This document shows positions 1 through 12,698 of a stretch of DNA of 64,000 nt, one piece after another. Location: contig NZ_QNRQ01000001.1 of NCBI RefSeq assembly GCF_003315175.1, forward strand, positions 248,001 to 312,000. Direction: 5' to 3'. This DNA comes from Eoetvoesiella caeni. GTDB lineage: Bacteria > Pseudomonadota > Gammaproteobacteria > Burkholderiales > Burkholderiaceae_B. The notes beneath the pieces are model-generated. The model was not told the origin of the DNA and made no database searches. It saw only the letters and a program-made list of their open reading frames with translations. A program made the translations under genes and the position numbers. Within the stretch, counting starts at the first letter, position 1. Each line of letters opens with the position of its first letter.

Positions 1-1
1 G

Positions 2-2394
<2,393 letters not shown>

Positions 2395-2624
2395 GTTCTT
2401 CCTGGAATAAAGCCGCAGCGCCGCGGCCTGGGCGTCAAACAAGCCTCGAGTGTAACGCCTGCTGCAGCACGATCCCAACTGCAAGCCACGCGGACCGGGT
2501 CCGCTCATTCATACAAGTTTGCGTTAAATCAACTGCGCGGGCCCAACCCACTCATAGAATCAAAGTAGCGAATTACCGCTATAGACACGAAGCCGTACAC
2601 CCCATACCCTCACAGGAGGAATAC

Positions 2625-3461
2625 ATGTTTGGCCGCATAGCACTCGATCTAACGAAAGACCGCTCCCACCAACTGCGCCTGGATCTTACCGTCCAGCTTG
2701 CCGCAGAACACCAGGCGGAGCTTGTAGGCATTTATTCCTCCCCCGTGCCTAGCCAGTATCTGCGCGACGAAACGGTAGTACCCACTCAAGTAGCCGACCT
2801 TATGCGCAGCTACGTAAGTAACGAAATGACTGAGATCCGCGACAACTTCCTCAAGACGGCAGCCAATGCCGGCGTCAAGGCCAGCTATCGCGCGCCTCAA
2901 GGCCCCACCGAAGAAGTGCTGGCACTCCATGCCCGCTATTGCGATATTCTCGTCATGAGCCAAGCCGACAGCGCCAACCCTTCGCCCGGCGTCCGCCCCA
3001 CCTTGGCCGAATCGGTCATTATTTCGGCAGGCCGCCCCGTGCTTATGATTCCCTATATCGGCCACCTCAACCCAATCGGCCGCCGTGTTCTGTTTTGTTG
3101 GGATAATGGCCGACGCGCTGCGCGCGCATTGGCCGATGCGGCCCCAATACTGCAAAAAGCCAGTCATCTTACTGTTTTGAAAGTCGATGAGAACCTCGAC
3201 CAACTGAACGCCCAGGACATCACACCCAAAGATCTGGATGCCTACTGCGCCGCCAAAGGTTACCCGACACCCCAGGTCGTGAAAAAAGAAAGTCTGAGCC
3301 ATGGTATCGGCAACACCATACTCAATTCGGCCACCGATCATGGCTGCGACATGATAGTCATGGGCGCCTACAACCGCAGCCGGGTGCGCGAATGGATATT
3401 GGGCGGCACGTCCAAAACCTTGCTGCAATCCATGACCGTGCCTATTCTCTTTTCCCACTAG
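2625..3461 (+). CDS. Tandem universal stress protein (UspA family)
   Basis: Cytoplasmic stress protein made of two Usp domains in one 278-residue chain (about residues 1-145 and 150-278). The second domain ends with a MGAYNRSRVREWILGGTSKTLL segment, split here as MGAYNRSRVRE followed by WILGGTSKTLL, close to the ATP-binding G-x2-G-x9-G(S/T) motif of ATP-binding Usps. The first domain lacks a clean copy, so perhaps only the second binds nucleotide. A strong AGGAGG site sits just before the ATG. The gene stands alone and is followed by a hairpin that probably ends transcription. Confidence 0.88.
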   Translation: MFGRIALDLTKDRSHQLRLDLTVQLAAEHQAELVGIYSSPVPSQYLRDETVVPTQVADLMRSYVSNEMTEIRDNFLKTAANAGVKASYRAPQGPTEEVLALHARYCDILVMSQADSANPSPGVRPTLAESVIISAGRPVLMIPYIGHLNPIGRRVLFCWDNGRRAARALADAAPILQKASHLTVLKVDENLDQLNAQDITPKDLDAYCAAKGYPTPQVVKKESLSHGIGNTILNSATDHGCDMIVMGAYNRSRVREWILGGTSKTLLQSMTVPILFSH

Positions 3462-3472
3462 GCACGGGCTGC

Positions 3473-3504
3473 ATCGGCCTGCCACCTTGGTACGGCAGGC
3501 CGAT
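3473..3504. terminator. Hairpin between usp and nnr
   Basis: Perfect 11-bp inverted repeat (ATCGGCCTGCC / GGCAGGCCGAT) with a 10-base loop, lying between the convergent usp and nnr stop codons. There is no strong T tract on either side, so termination is inferred from position. Confidence 0.5.
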
Positions 3505-3554
3505 TGAGAAATTCCATCACAGTCCGGACACGGCAGCAGGCCAGTGCTATGGAC

Positions 3555-5030
3555 TCAGCGCATGGGCCATTGCTTCAACTGCCGCAATACCTCGGGCAGG
3601 ATGTTAGGCAGATCCTCGGCAATCAACCCCGGCCCGAAGCACTGTGCGGCCTGGCCTTGCAGCCAGACTCCGGCGGCGGCGGCCTGGAATGGATCCAGGC
3701 CTTGGGCCATCAAGCCCGCAATCAAGCCGGTCAGCACATCGCCTGTGCCGCCCGTTGCCAGGTCGGGCGGTGCATTCTCATTCACGACGGCACAACCGTC
3801 GGGGGATGCCACAACGGTATCCGCGCCTTTCAAGACTACGACTGCACCGCTTTGCGCGGCGGCGGCGCGGGCTCGCTCCAGCTTGCTGCCCGAAAAATCG
3901 AAGATGCGCGTAAATTCGCCTTCATGCGGCGTCAGTACGCAGGGACCTGCGATGGCGTTGAACAGCTGTTGCGGGGCCGAATGGAAAGAGGTGATGGCGT
4001 CGGCGTCCAACACCACGCCGCGTCCGGTTTTCAACCCCGCCAACACGTGCTGGCGGGTAGCTTCGGACACGCCCGCACCCGGCCCGACGACAATCACGTT
4101 GCGCCGCTCATCAGCCAACAAATAGGGCAAGCCGCCGGCATCGTCCAGCGGCTGCACCATGACGCTGGTCAGCGCACTTGCGTATACCGCCCAGGCCGGT
4201 TCGGGTGCGGCCACTGTTACCAGACCCGCTCCAACGCGGGCGGCCGACAGAGCCGACAGGCGTGCGGCACCGGTCAGGATTTCACCGCCCACCACCAGCA
4301 CATGCCCGCGATTGTATTTATGCCCGTCCTGGCGCGGCCAGGGATAATCGGCCAGCCACAAGCCAGGCGAGTTGGCGTATGTCGTTGACGCAACCTGCGT
4401 CAGCACGGTGTCGGGAATACCGATATCGGCCACCACTACGTCGCCGCACAAGCAGCGGCCCGGCAGCAAAACATGCCCCGGCTTGCGACGAAAAAAAGTG
4501 ACTGTCAATGCCGCTTGCGCGGCCACACCCAGGACTTGTCCGGTGGCGCCGTCCATGCCGCTGGGCACGTCAACGGCGCATACTGGTATTTGCGCACGGG
4601 ACAACGCCTGCACGACGTCCCTGGCCGCCCCTCTTAGCGCGCGGGACAACCCCGCGCCGAAAAGCGCGTCGACGACCAGCTGCGCGCCGTCGAGCAAGCC
4701 TGTGGACATGGGGTGGATAGCGCCCGTCCATAAGGAGGCATGATGGGCTGCGTCGCCCGACAGCGATTCTTTGGTGCCCAATAAGCCCAGCGTGACCGGC
4801 CAGCCCCAGGAAGCCAAGTGACGGGCGGCGACGAAACCGTCGCCGCCGTTATTGCCCGGCCCGCACAGCACGGTAAGGGGGCGCGGCGACCAGCGTTCCT
4901 GCACCGCCCGCGCTACCGCCAGGCCCGCCGCTTCCATCAGCGCCAAGCCCTCGACGCCATGGGCAACGGCCGCGCTATCGGCCTGCGCCATTTCAGCGGG
5001 AGTCAGCAGCGCATACTCGTCTATTGCCAT
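3555..5030 (-). CDS. nnr: Bifunctional NAD(P)H-hydrate epimerase / dehydratase
   Basis: Metabolite-repair enzyme that restores damaged NADH and NADPH hydrates. The N-terminal half (about residues 10-215) is the YjeF_N epimerase, with the nucleotide-binding GPGNNGGDGFVAARHL block. The C-terminal half (about 225-490) is the ADP/ATP-dependent dehydratase of the ribokinase-like fold, with NENAPPDL and the ATGGTGDVLTG anion-hole motif. At 491 residues it matches full-length bifunctional Nnr proteins. The ATG at 5030 places the conserved LTPAEMAQAD start region correctly. It is divergent from the ABC exporter genes. Confidence 0.93.
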   Translation of the reverse strand: MAIDEYALLTPAEMAQADSAAVAHGVEGLALMEAAGLAVARAVQERWSPRPLTVLCGPGNNGGDGFVAARHLASWGWPVTLGLLGTKESLSGDAAHHASLWTGAIHPMSTGLLDGAQLVVDALFGAGLSRALRGAARDVVQALSRAQIPVCAVDVPSGMDGATGQVLGVAAQAALTVTFFRRKPGHVLLPGRCLCGDVVVADIGIPDTVLTQVASTTYANSPGLWLADYPWPRQDGHKYNRGHVLVVGGEILTGAARLSALSAARVGAGLVTVAAPEPAWAVYASALTSVMVQPLDDAGGLPYLLADERRNVIVVGPGAGVSEATRQHVLAGLKTGRGVVLDADAITSFHSAPQQLFNAIAGPCVLTPHEGEFTRIFDFSGSKLERARAAAAQSGAVVVLKGADTVVASPDGCAVVNENAPPDLATGGTGDVLTGLIAGLMAQGLDPFQAAAAGVWLQGQAAQCFGPGLIAEDLPNILPEVLRQLKQWPMR

Positions 5031-5114
5031 ACATGCCTTGCCATTTAGTAAACTGCGTATATTCGATCATAGCCGCACACTTGGAATCAGACTTATGATT
5101 AAAGAGCGCTTTTC

Positions 5115-6041
5115 ATGCAATCTGTAATATCCGTATCAAACCTATCCAAGATTTATGCCTCGGGCTTCGAGGCGCTCAAAGACGTCAGCCTGGACATCCG
5201 GCGCGGCGAGATCTTTGCCCTTCTAGGCCCCAACGGCGCGGGCAAGACCACTCTCATAAGCATAATCTGCGGCCTGGTCAATGCATCCGGCGGCACCATT
5301 GTTGCCGACGGATACAACATCGTCACCCAATACCGCCAGGCTCGCGCCCGCATTGGGCTGGTGCCGCAAGAGCTTACCACCGACGCCTTCGAAACCGTCT
5401 GGGATACGGTCAGCTTCAGCCGCGGCCTGTTCGGCAAACGTGCCGACCCGGCCTATATCGAAAAAACGCTCAAGGCTCTGTCGCTCTGGAGCAAAAAAGA
5501 CAACAAGCTGATAACTCTGTCGGGCGGCATGAAGCGCCGCGTCCTCATCGCCAAAGCCCTGTCGCACGAACCGCAAATCCTGTTCCTCGATGAACCTACC
5601 GCCGGTGTAGACGTGGAGCTGCGCAAAGACATGTGGGAACTGGTGCGCTCTTTGCGCGCCAACGGCGTTACGGTAATTCTTACCACGCACTACATCGAAG
5701 AAGCCGAAGAAATGGCCGATCGCATCGGCGTCATCAGCCAGGGCCGCATTATTCTAGTCGAAGAAAAAAAAGAGCTCATGCGCAAGCTCGGAAAAAAGCA
5801 GCTCATATTGCAATTGCACCAACCCTTGCGGGACGTCCCGGCGCAACTGAACGGCTACGGCTTGATGCTGTCGGACGATGCCAAAGAGCTTACCTACACC
5901 TACGACACCCAGCACAACCAAACCGACATCACCGCCATGCTTGCCGATCTGCACAATGCCGGTATCCGCTTTCGCGACCTGCGGACCAGGCAAAGCTCGC
6001 TGGAAGATATTTTCGTAACCCTGGTCCGGGAGACACGATGA
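5115..6041 (+). CDS. ABC-2 type exporter, ATP-binding protein
   Basis: ATPase subunit of a two-gene ABC exporter, 308 residues. Walker A is GPNGAGKT, the ABC signature is LSGGMKRR, Walker B is [10 protein letters not shown], and the switch histidine lies in [15 protein letters not shown]. The long C-terminal extension after about residue 220 is typical of the YadG/CcmA-like drug and polysaccharide exporter class. Its stop overlaps the permease start (ATGA), so the two are translationally coupled. The substrate is unknown. Confidence 0.92.
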   Translation: MQSVISVSNLSKIYASGFEALKDVSLDIRRGEIFALLGPNGAGKTTLISIICGLVNASGGTIVADGYNIVTQYRQARARIGLVPQELTTDAFETVWDTVSFSRGLFGKRADPAYIEKTLKALSLWSKKDNKLITLSGGMKRRVLIAKALSHEPQILFLDEPTAGVDVELRKDMWELVRSLRANGVTVILTTHYIEEAEEMADRIGVISQGRIILVEEKKELMRKLGKKQLILQLHQPLRDVPAQLNGYGLMLSDDAKELTYTYDTQHNQTDITAMLADLHNAGIRFRDLRTRQSSLEDIFVTLVRETR

Positions 6042-6799
6042 ATCTGCACGCCATACGGGCCATCTATCTGTTCGAAATGGCGCGGGCCTGGCGCACCATA
6101 GCGCAAAGCCTGATAGCCCCGGTCATTTCCACTTCCTTGTATTTTGTAGTTTTCGGTGCGGCCATCGGCCATCGCATCAACGAGGTCGGCGGCATCAGCT
6201 ACGGCGCCTTCATCGTGCCCGGCCTGGTCATGCTTTCGCTGCTGACCCACAGCATCTCCAATGCTTCGTTCGGCATTTATTTTCCGCGCTTTTCCGGAAC
6301 CATCTACGAAGTACTCTCCGCGCCGGTCTCGCATCTTGAAATCCTCGTCAGCTATGTCGGCGCCGCTGCCACCAAGTCGCTGATCCTTGGCGTAATCATC
6401 ATGGCCACAGCCACGTTCTTTGTGCCGCTGCGCATCGACCATCCATTGTGGATGCTGCTGTTCCTGGTACTGACCTGCGTCACGTTCAGCTTGTTCGGTT
6501 TCATTATCGGCATCTGGGCCGATGGCTTCGAAAAGCTGCAATTGGTGCCTTTGCTTATCGTCACGCCGCTTACCTTCCTGGGCGGCAGCTTCTATTCCAT
6601 AGACATGCTGCCCGCATTCTGGCAAAAGGTCACGTTGCTGAACCCGGTTGTTTACCTGATCAGCGGCTTTCGCTGGAGTTTCTACAGCATTGCCGACGTC
6701 AGCGTTGTCGTCAGCCTGGTCATGACGCTGGCCTTTCTAGTGGCATGTCTGATCATCGTCTTGTGGATGTTCAGAACCGGCTACCGCCTAAAGCCGTAA
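6038..6799 (+). CDS. ABC-2 type exporter, permease protein
   Basis: Membrane partner of the preceding ATPase, 253 residues with about six transmembrane helices and the ABC-2 permease layout seen in YadH. The ATG at 6038 overlaps the ATPase stop by four bases. The longer in-frame extension to 5633 lies wholly inside the ATPase gene and is not used. Conserved features include the [12 protein letters not shown] segment near the C-terminus, typical of YadH/NodJ-like permeases. The pair probably forms a 2+2 exporter in the inner membrane. Confidence 0.92.
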   Translation: MNLHAIRAIYLFEMARAWRTIAQSLIAPVISTSLYFVVFGAAIGHRINEVGGISYGAFIVPGLVMLSLLTHSISNASFGIYFPRFSGTIYEVLSAPVSHLEILVSYVGAAATKSLILGVIIMATATFFVPLRIDHPLWMLLFLVLTCVTFSLFGFIIGIWADGFEKLQLVPLLIVTPLTFLGGSFYSIDMLPAFWQKVTLLNPVVYLISGFRWSFYSIADVSVVVSLVMTLAFLVACLIIVLWMFRTGYRLKP

Positions 6800-6863
6800 T
6801 CGCTTGCGCCGCTGCGGGTGTAGACTGGGGGCCTGACAACCCTCATGTTGCGGAGAATCGACC

Positions 6864-8990
6864 GTGGCGCGCAAAACACCCATCGAACGCTATCGAAATA
6901 TCGGCATCAGCGCCCATATCGACGCTGGCAAAACCACCACCACCGAACGCATTCTTTTCTATTCGGGCGTCAACCACAAGCTGGGCGAAGTCCACGAAGG
7001 CATGGCCACGATGGACTGGATGGACCAGGAGCAAGAGCGCGGCATCACGATTACCTCGGCCGCCACTACGTGCTTCTGGAAAGGCATGGCCGGCAATTAT
7101 CCCGAACACCGCATCAATATCATCGACACTCCGGGCCACGTCGACTTCACCATCGAGGTCGAACGCTCCATGCGCGTGCTCGACGGCGCCTGCATGGTGT
7201 ACGACTCGGTGGGCGGTGTTCAGCCGCAATCCGAAACCGTATGGCGCCAGGCCAATAAATACGGGGTTCCACGCCTGGCCTTCGTCAATAAAATGGATCG
7301 CGTGGGTGCCGACTTCCTGCGCGTCGTCCAGCAAATACGTGAGCGCCTCAAAGGCGTCCCCGTGCCGGTGCAACTGCCCGTCGGCACCGAAGACACCTTC
7401 CACGGCGTCATCGACCTGGTAAAAATGAAGGCCATCATGTGGGACGACGCCAGCCAGGGCGTGCATTTCGAATACATCGACATCCCGCCCGCCCTGCTGC
7501 AAGACGCACAGTCCTGGCGCGCCCGCATGCTTGAAGAGGCCGCCCAGGCCAACGACGAACTGCTTGCAGTGTATCTAGAGGGCGGCCAGCTGGACGAGAA
7601 CCAGGTCAAGGCCGGTTTGCGCGAACGCACCATCAAAGGCGAAATCGTTCCGGCGCTGTGCGGCAGCGCTTTCAAGAATCGTGGCGTACAGGCGCTGCTT
7701 GATGCCGTCATCGACTACTTGCCGTCCCCGGCCGATATCCCGCCCGTTACCGGCGTCGACGGGCGCGAACAGCCTGCAAGCCGGCGCGCCGCCGACGACG
7801 AGCATTTCAGCGCGCTGGCGTTCAAAATCATGACCGACCCTTTTGTCGGCCATCTGACCTTCTTCCGGGTGTACTCCGGCATCATGACGTCGGGACATAC
7901 GGTGTTTAACTCCACCAAAGGCAAAAAAGAGCGCATCGGCCGGCTGTTGCAAATGCATGCCAACCACCGCCTCGAGCTCGACGAAGTGCATGCCGGCGAC
8001 ATTGCGTCGGCGGTCGGCCTGAAAGAAGTCACAACGGGCGACACCCTGTCCGATATCGACCATCCAATTACCCTGGAACGCATGGTGTTTCCCGAGCCTG
8101 TCATCTCGCAGGCGGTCGAACCCAAAACCAAGGCGGACCAGGAAAAGATGGGCGTGGCGCTGCAACGGCTGGCCCAGGAGGACCCTTCATTCCGCGTCAA
8201 CAGCGATCCCGACTCCGGCCAGACCATTATTTCCGGCATGGGCGAATTGCACCTGGAGGTTCTGGTCGAACGCATGCGGCGCGAGTTCGGCGTCGACGCC
8301 TCCGTCGGCAAGCCCCAGGTGGCTTTTCGCGAAACACTGCGCAAGGTCTGCGAATCGTCCGAAGGCAAATTCATCAAGCAAACCGGCGGGCACGGCCAAT
8401 ATGGCCACGTCGTTCTAAAAATAGAGCCGCAGCCCGCCGGCAAGGGCTTCGAGTTTGTCGACGCAATAAAGGGCGGGGTCATCCCGCGAGAGTTCATTCC
8501 CGCTGTGGAAAAGGGCGTTATAGAAAGCCTGAACAGCGGCGTGCTGGCCGGTTATCCCATCATCGATGTCAAGGTCACCCTGATCTTCGGTTCGTCGCAC
8601 GATGTCGACTCCAGCGAACACGCATACCGGATGGCTGCGGCCATCGCGTTCAAAGACGGCTGCCGGCTGGCCGCGCCTGTCTTGCTCGAACCCATCATGG
8701 CGGTCGAAGTGGAAACCCCTGAAGAAAAAATGGGCGACGTGCTGGGCGACCTGTCGGCGCGGCGCGGCGCCATCCAGGGCATGGAAGACCTGCCGGGCGG
8801 CATAGGAAAAGCCCTGCGCGCGGAAGTCCCGCTGGTTGAAATGTTCGGCTACTCTACGACCTTGCGCTCGCTGACGCAGGGCCGCGCCACCTACACAATG
8901 GAGTTCAAGCAATACGCCCAGGCCTCGGAAACCGTCACCCGGGCCGTCGTGCAAGCGCATAACCCGACAGGCCGGGGCTCTTCAAGCTGA
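6864..8990 (+). CDS. fusA: Elongation factor G, stand-alone copy
   Basis: Translocation GTPase of 708 residues. All GTPase motifs are intact: AHIDAGKT (17-24), RGITI (switch I), DTPGHVD, NKMD and the G5 GSAFKNRG. Domains II-V follow, including [11 protein letters not shown] and the domain [12 protein letters not shown] block. It starts with GTG behind a GGAG site. It is not in a str operon: rpsL, rpsG and tuf are absent here and the neighbours are an ABC permease and yajQ. I therefore infer a second EF-G paralogue, although the sequence is close to the canonical betaproteobacterial factor. Confidence 0.92.
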   Translation: MARKTPIERYRNIGISAHIDAGKTTTTERILFYSGVNHKLGEVHEGMATMDWMDQEQERGITITSAATTCFWKGMAGNYPEHRINIIDTPGHVDFTIEVERSMRVLDGACMVYDSVGGVQPQSETVWRQANKYGVPRLAFVNKMDRVGADFLRVVQQIRERLKGVPVPVQLPVGTEDTFHGVIDLVKMKAIMWDDASQGVHFEYIDIPPALLQDAQSWRARMLEEAAQANDELLAVYLEGGQLDENQVKAGLRERTIKGEIVPALCGSAFKNRGVQALLDAVIDYLPSPADIPPVTGVDGREQPASRRAADDEHFSALAFKIMTDPFVGHLTFFRVYSGIMTSGHTVFNSTKGKKERIGRLLQMHANHRLELDEVHAGDIASAVGLKEVTTGDTLSDIDHPITLERMVFPEPVISQAVEPKTKADQEKMGVALQRLAQEDPSFRVNSDPDSGQTIISGMGELHLEVLVERMRREFGVDASVGKPQVAFRETLRKVCESSEGKFIKQTGGHGQYGHVVLKIEPQPAGKGFEFVDAIKGGVIPREFIPAVEKGVIESLNSGVLAGYPIIDVKVTLIFGSSHDVDSSEHAYRMAAAIAFKDGCRLAAPVLLEPIMAVEVETPEEKMGDVLGDLSARRGAIQGMEDLPGGIGKALRAEVPLVEMFGYSTTLRSLTQGRATYTMEFKQYAQASETVTRAVVQAHNPTGRGSSS

Positions 8991-8994
8991 AGGC

Positions 8995-9477
8995 TTAATC
9001 GCGAAAATTGTTGAACTGCAGGGGCAATTCGACTTCGGTCTTGCGCAAAAGCGCCATGGCGGCCTGCAAATCGTCGCGTTTCTTGCCGCTGACGCGCAGT
9101 TTTTCGCCCGTAATCTGCGATTCGACCTTGAGCTTGGCTTCTTTCAAGGCGGCAATGAGCTTCTTGGAGACCGCCTGTTCAATGCCTTGCTTGATGGTTA
9201 TCTTCTGGCGCGCACCGCCCAGGTTTTCGTTGGGCTCGGCCACGTCCAGGCAGCGCACGTCGATGCCGCGCGCCGACAAGCGGCCACGCAGAATATCCAG
9301 CATCTGCTTTAACTGAAAAGCGCTCGTGGCCACTTGTGTGACCACAAAACCCTCGAGCTCGAACTTCGCATTCGAGCCTTTGAAATCGAAGCGCGTGACC
9401 AATTCGCGATTGGCCTGATCGACCGCATTGGTCAACTCGTGTTTATCGACTTCGGAAACCACATCAAACGACGGCAT
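8995..9477 (-). CDS. YajQ-family nucleotide-binding protein
   Basis: Small cytoplasmic protein of 160 residues, full length for the YajQ (DUF520/UPF0234) family. It opens with the invariant MPSFDVVSEVD and contains TRFDFKGS. Members bind nucleotides, and some in Xanthomonas and Pseudomonas bind cyclic di-GMP and act as regulators. The role here is not known. The ATG at 9477 has an AGGAT site; the extra 19 residues to 9534 are not part of the family. It ends four bases from the convergent fusA stop. Confidence 0.92.
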   Translation of the reverse strand: MPSFDVVSEVDKHELTNAVDQANRELVTRFDFKGSNAKFELEGFVVTQVATSAFQLKQMLDILRGRLSARGIDVRCLDVAEPNENLGGARQKITIKQGIEQAVSKKLIAALKEAKLKVESQITGEKLRVSGKKRDDLQAAMALLRKTEVELPLQFNNFRD

Positions 9478-9589
9478 GGCTGCATCCTTATTAACACACT
9501 GACAAAACCTGCAAAGCACCGAGTGTACAACCAATCACCGAACCGATCAGCGCGCGGACAGGCGCCTTGCAGGCAAAAAAGCCAGGCCT

Positions 9590-10324
9590 TCATCCAAAAT
9601 GAAAAAGCCCGGCCATGGCCAGCAGAATCGGCACCAGAATGGCCGTGAGGATGCCGTTCAGGCTCATGGCCAGGGCCGACGATGCGCCGGCGCGCTCGCC
9701 GAACTGAAAGGCCCTGGCTGTGCCGATGGCATGCGCCGTCAGCCCCAAGGTAAATCCCTTGACCACCGGGTCTTTGATGCCTACCAGCGCAAGCAGCCAG
9801 CTCGTCATGATGGCGCCCGATATCCCCGTAATGGCGACCGCCACCGTTGCAAACGAGGGCAAGCCCCCGACAACGCGCGTCACTTCCATGGCTATGGGCG
9901 TCGTGGCCGACTTGGGCGCCAGGGACAGCATCGTTTCCAGGCTTGCGCCCAGGACCCAGGCTATTCCCACCGACGAAACAATAGCCGTCACGGAGCCCGC
10001 CAAAAGCGCGACGCAAACAGGCTTCCACATGCGCTTGAGCTGCGGCAACTGGCCATATAGCGGAACCGCCAATGCTACCGTGGCCGGCCCAATAAAAAAG
10101 ATGAGCAGTTCGGTGCCTTGCTCGTAGACGGGATAAGGCGTGCCGGTCAACAACAAAGCGCCGACCACAACGATGACCGCAGTCAGTACCGGCAGCAGCA
10201 AAGGATTGCTATCGCAGCGCCGATACAGCCACAACGCAGCAATATAGGCCATCAGCGTAAAGGTCAGCCACAGCACGGGCGTTGCCGACAACGCGTCCCA
10301 AGTGGCCAGCAAGCGGGGAATCAA
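9590..10324 (-). CDS. LrgB/YohK-family membrane protein
   Basis: Inner-membrane protein of about 244 residues with the LrgB/CidB signature: alternating hydrophobic helices and the block LAPKSATTPIAMEV, which is the family's best conserved stretch. LrgB works with LrgA in a holin/antiholin-like or plastoglycolate/pyruvate transport role. The frame extends far upstream inside lrgA, but the only sensible start is the TTG at 10324, which overlaps the lrgA stop. This implies translational coupling. There is no ATG near the family start. Confidence 0.85.
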   Translation of the reverse strand: MIPRLLATWDALSATPVLWLTFTLMAYIAALWLYRRCDSNPLLLPVLTAVIVVVGALLLTGTPYPVYEQGTELLIFFIGPATVALAVPLYGQLPQLKRMWKPVCVALLAGSVTAIVSSVGIAWVLGASLETMLSLAPKSATTPIAMEVTRVVGGLPSFATVAVAITGISGAIMTSWLLALVGIKDPVVKGFTLGLTAHAIGTARAFQFGERAGASSALAMSLNGILTAILVPILLAMAGLFHFG

Positions 10325-10704
10325 GATGCGCTCCGTTTGGCTTCGGGCGGCTTGCTGGCTTCGGCCCGCTGCAGCATCCATCGGAACGTAATGGCCGTGA
10401 CCAGGATGGTAATTACCGTGCCGCCAAGGCTGGCAGCCAGAAACGGCACCCATTCGTTTGCAATGCGCTCGAAATGAAGCATGATGCCGGCCACCACGGG
10501 AATGAACAGCAGCATAAGGTGCTGAAGAATATGGCTGGTGGTGTCGCGCAGGCTTTTGGGCGCCCCGCGGTTCAGGCAAAGCACCGCAAACAGCAACAGC
10601 AAGCCCACCAGCGCTCCGGGCACGGGCAGGCCGGTAAGCCGCACGAAGGCCTCGCCTAAAAACTGCATGAACAACAACGTCGTAACGGCAAAAAGAACTG
10701 GCAT
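10321..10704 (-). CDS. LrgA/CidA-family holin-like protein
   Basis: Small hydrophobic protein of 127 residues with four transmembrane helices and the family motif LPVPGALVGLLLLF. It pairs with the downstream LrgB-like gene. CidA/LrgA proteins are holin-like and in several bacteria affect murein hydrolase activity or pyruvate uptake. I chose the ATG at 10704 because the family begins just before the first helix. The 59-residue extension to 10881 is Arg/Cys-rich and does not look like a leader. No clear ribosome-binding site precedes it. Confidence 0.85.
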   Translation of the reverse strand: MPVLFAVTTLLFMQFLGEAFVRLTGLPVPGALVGLLLLFAVLCLNRGAPKSLRDTTSHILQHLMLLFIPVVAGIMLHFERIANEWVPFLAASLGGTVITILVTAITFRWMLQRAEASKPPEAKRSAS

Positions 10705-10884
10705 GGGAGCGATAAAATGCTTCGAAGCGATTACACTATCACGCGGCCTTGAGCGGAGCAATCGACAAGCACCGGAGCAGATGTCAAAATACGTACTGCA
10801 TTCAACCCCAGGCATCGAACTGCCGCGCCTGGCGCCTATCGGTCCAAAGCCCCTTTCCTCTTCCTTCGCCTGGAATCGCAAGAC

Positions 10885-12177
10885 GTGCCGTCAAGCAATA
10901 CCGAGTTCAGCCTCAAAAAAATCGCGCTGGCCGCGTTTGGCCCGTCCTTGCTGTTCGGCGCCGGCGAAGGCGCCATTTTCCCTGTCATTGCTCTTAGCGC
11001 CATAGGGCTTGGCGCGTCCATTGCGCTGTCGGGACTCATCCTGGCGCTTATCGGCGTCGGCTCCCTGCTCAGCAATATTCCGGCATCCATAATCACCGCG
11101 CGCTACGGCGAACGCCGCTCGATGATAGGCGCAGCCCTCTTCAGCGTCGTTGCGCTGCTGCTGTGCGTCTATGCCCACTCTATCTGGATGCTGGCCACCG
11201 GTGTATTCATGATAGGCATGTCGCAATCCGTGTTCATGCTGGCCCGGCAAACCTATCTGACCGAGGCCGTGCCCATTGCGATGCGGGCCCGGGCGCTTTC
11301 TACGCTGGGCGGCGTCATGCGCATCGGCCTGTTCATCGGCCCATTCATTGCGGCGGCCCTGATGCAGTTCATGGGTATGCCGGGCGCCTATTGGACAGCC
11401 ATTATTGCCATTGCCGCCGCCGGCGCGCTTTCCAGCGCCCTGCCCGACCTGGAACACCGCGCACCCTTCGGCGCAAACGCCAAGGGCATGGGCAGCACGA
11501 CGCAGCCCGCGGCCCATACGGTCGCCGCCACTGCGCAAAAGGCCGGGTCAAGATCGGCGGCCGGCACCGACGGCCGTCCCGCCGCGCCCAAAATCGGCGA
11601 TATCATCCGCACTTACTCCACACCCCTGCTTACATTGGGGACGGGCTGTCTTCTGGTTTCGGCGTTGCGAGCCTGCCGGCAAATCGTCATTCCGCTGTGG
11701 GCCAGCCAGATCGGGCTGGATGCGGCCACCACCGCCATCGTCTATGGTTGCATGGGCGCCATCGACATGCTGCTGTTTTATCCCGCGGGCCATGTCATGG
11801 ACCGGCATGGCCGGCTTTGGGTCGCCGTGCCGTCCATGCTGCTCATGGGCTTGTCGCTGGTGCTTATGCCCCTGACCTCCAGCCTGGGCTGGTTCGTTGC
11901 CGTAACCATGCTGCTTGGCCTGGGCAACGGTATAGGATCCGGCCTTATCATGACCATCGGCGCCGACGCCTCGCCTTCGGCGGGCAGAACGCAATTCCTT
12001 GGGGTCTGGCGCTTTATTGCCGACCTGGGATCCTGCGGCGGACCGCTGCTGCTTTCGGGGGTGGCCGCCGTTGCCACGCTTGGCGCCGGCGTGGCTGTCA
12101 TAGGCGGCATGGGCTTTGCGGCGGCGGCCGTGTTCTGGCAGTGGCTGCCGCGCATCGACCCGCAAAAAAACAGATAA
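10885..12177 (+). CDS. MFS transporter
   Basis: Twelve-helix major facilitator of 430 residues. A cytoplasmic loop of about 50 residues rich in Ala, Thr and Gly (about residues 190-235) splits it into two six-helix halves. The first half carries the motif-A-like stretch ITARYGERRSMIG and the second HVMDRHGRLWVA. The frame begins with GTG at 10885 with no obvious ribosome-binding site. It is divergent from lrgA across about 180 bases. The overall look is of a sugar- or drug-type exporter, but the substrate cannot be assigned. Confidence 0.87.
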   Translation: MPSSNTEFSLKKIALAAFGPSLLFGAGEGAIFPVIALSAIGLGASIALSGLILALIGVGSLLSNIPASIITARYGERRSMIGAALFSVVALLLCVYAHSIWMLATGVFMIGMSQSVFMLARQTYLTEAVPIAMRARALSTLGGVMRIGLFIGPFIAAALMQFMGMPGAYWTAIIAIAAAGALSSALPDLEHRAPFGANAKGMGSTTQPAAHTVAATAQKAGSRSAAGTDGRPAAPKIGDIIRTYSTPLLTLGTGCLLVSALRACRQIVIPLWASQIGLDAATTAIVYGCMGAIDMLLFYPAGHVMDRHGRLWVAVPSMLLMGLSLVLMPLTSSLGWFVAVTMLLGLGNGIGSGLIMTIGADASPSAGRTQFLGVWRFIADLGSCGGPLLLSGVAAVATLGAGVAVIGGMGFAAAAVFWQWLPRIDPQKNR

Positions 12178-12185
12178 TGCCGCAT

Positions 12186-12208
12186 TAAGCGGCCGCCACG
12201 GCCGCTTA
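12186..12208. terminator. Bidirectional terminator hairpin
   Basis: Nine-bp perfect stem TAAGCGGCC / GGCCGCTTA with a five-base loop, between convergent genes. The right arm includes the stop codon of the small gene on the minus strand. Confidence 0.55.
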
Positions 12209-12409
12209 GTTAAGCGCGGCCTTGGCAGCCTCTTCCGGCGTCAAGCCTTCATAGAACAGATCGGTAAACCATTCGGCCTGCTCTTCGATATGCTCTTGCG
12301 CTTCGTCCCGGCTGGCGCCCGCCTGCACCAGGAGCTCTTCAACGGCAACGCACCATTCGATAAGCGCCGCTTCGTCTGGATCCACCTCGGACTTTTTCTT
12401 TTTTGCCAT
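12206..12409 (-). CDS. Small acidic conserved-type protein
   Basis: A 67-residue cytoplasmic protein with a lysine-rich start (MAKKKKSEVDPDEAA) followed by an acidic, helical body. I do not recognise a named domain. The middle (EELLVQAGASRDEAQEHIEEQ) and the end (GLTPEEAAKAALN) suggest two or three short amphipathic helices. Good coding evidence comes from a GGAGCG ribosome-binding site before the ATG and a hairpin at its stop. It is too small to assign a function. Confidence 0.7.
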   Translation of the reverse strand: MAKKKKSEVDPDEAALIEWCVAVEELLVQAGASRDEAQEHIEEQAEWFTDLFYEGLTPEEAAKAALN

Positions 12410-12698
12410 GATAGGCGCTCCATCCGCGAAATGATTATTGAAAAAACGACATTATCCGCCAAAAAATGCCGTCCGAGCCAGATTGTGGGTCCATCCGCCC
12501 TTGCCGGGCGCCCAAGTTCGCCCGCAAGATGCCGCCGCGACACCTCTTGTAACGCCAAGCACCGAAACTGCAACCGGATTGAAGCATTTCCGATGCTTCA
12601 ATAAGTCCGTGGCAACCCATGGCGTTTCAAGAACCGCCATGAGCCGGCCAAGCCGTAGTAGTCCACTATAGGCCGGCGACATTTGCAGGAGCTTATAC

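Noticed and set aside
10325-10579. Upstream extension of the lrgB frame
   Set aside because: It overlaps the coding frame of lrgA and encodes His/Pro/Arg-rich sequence; the TTG at 10324 gives the family start.
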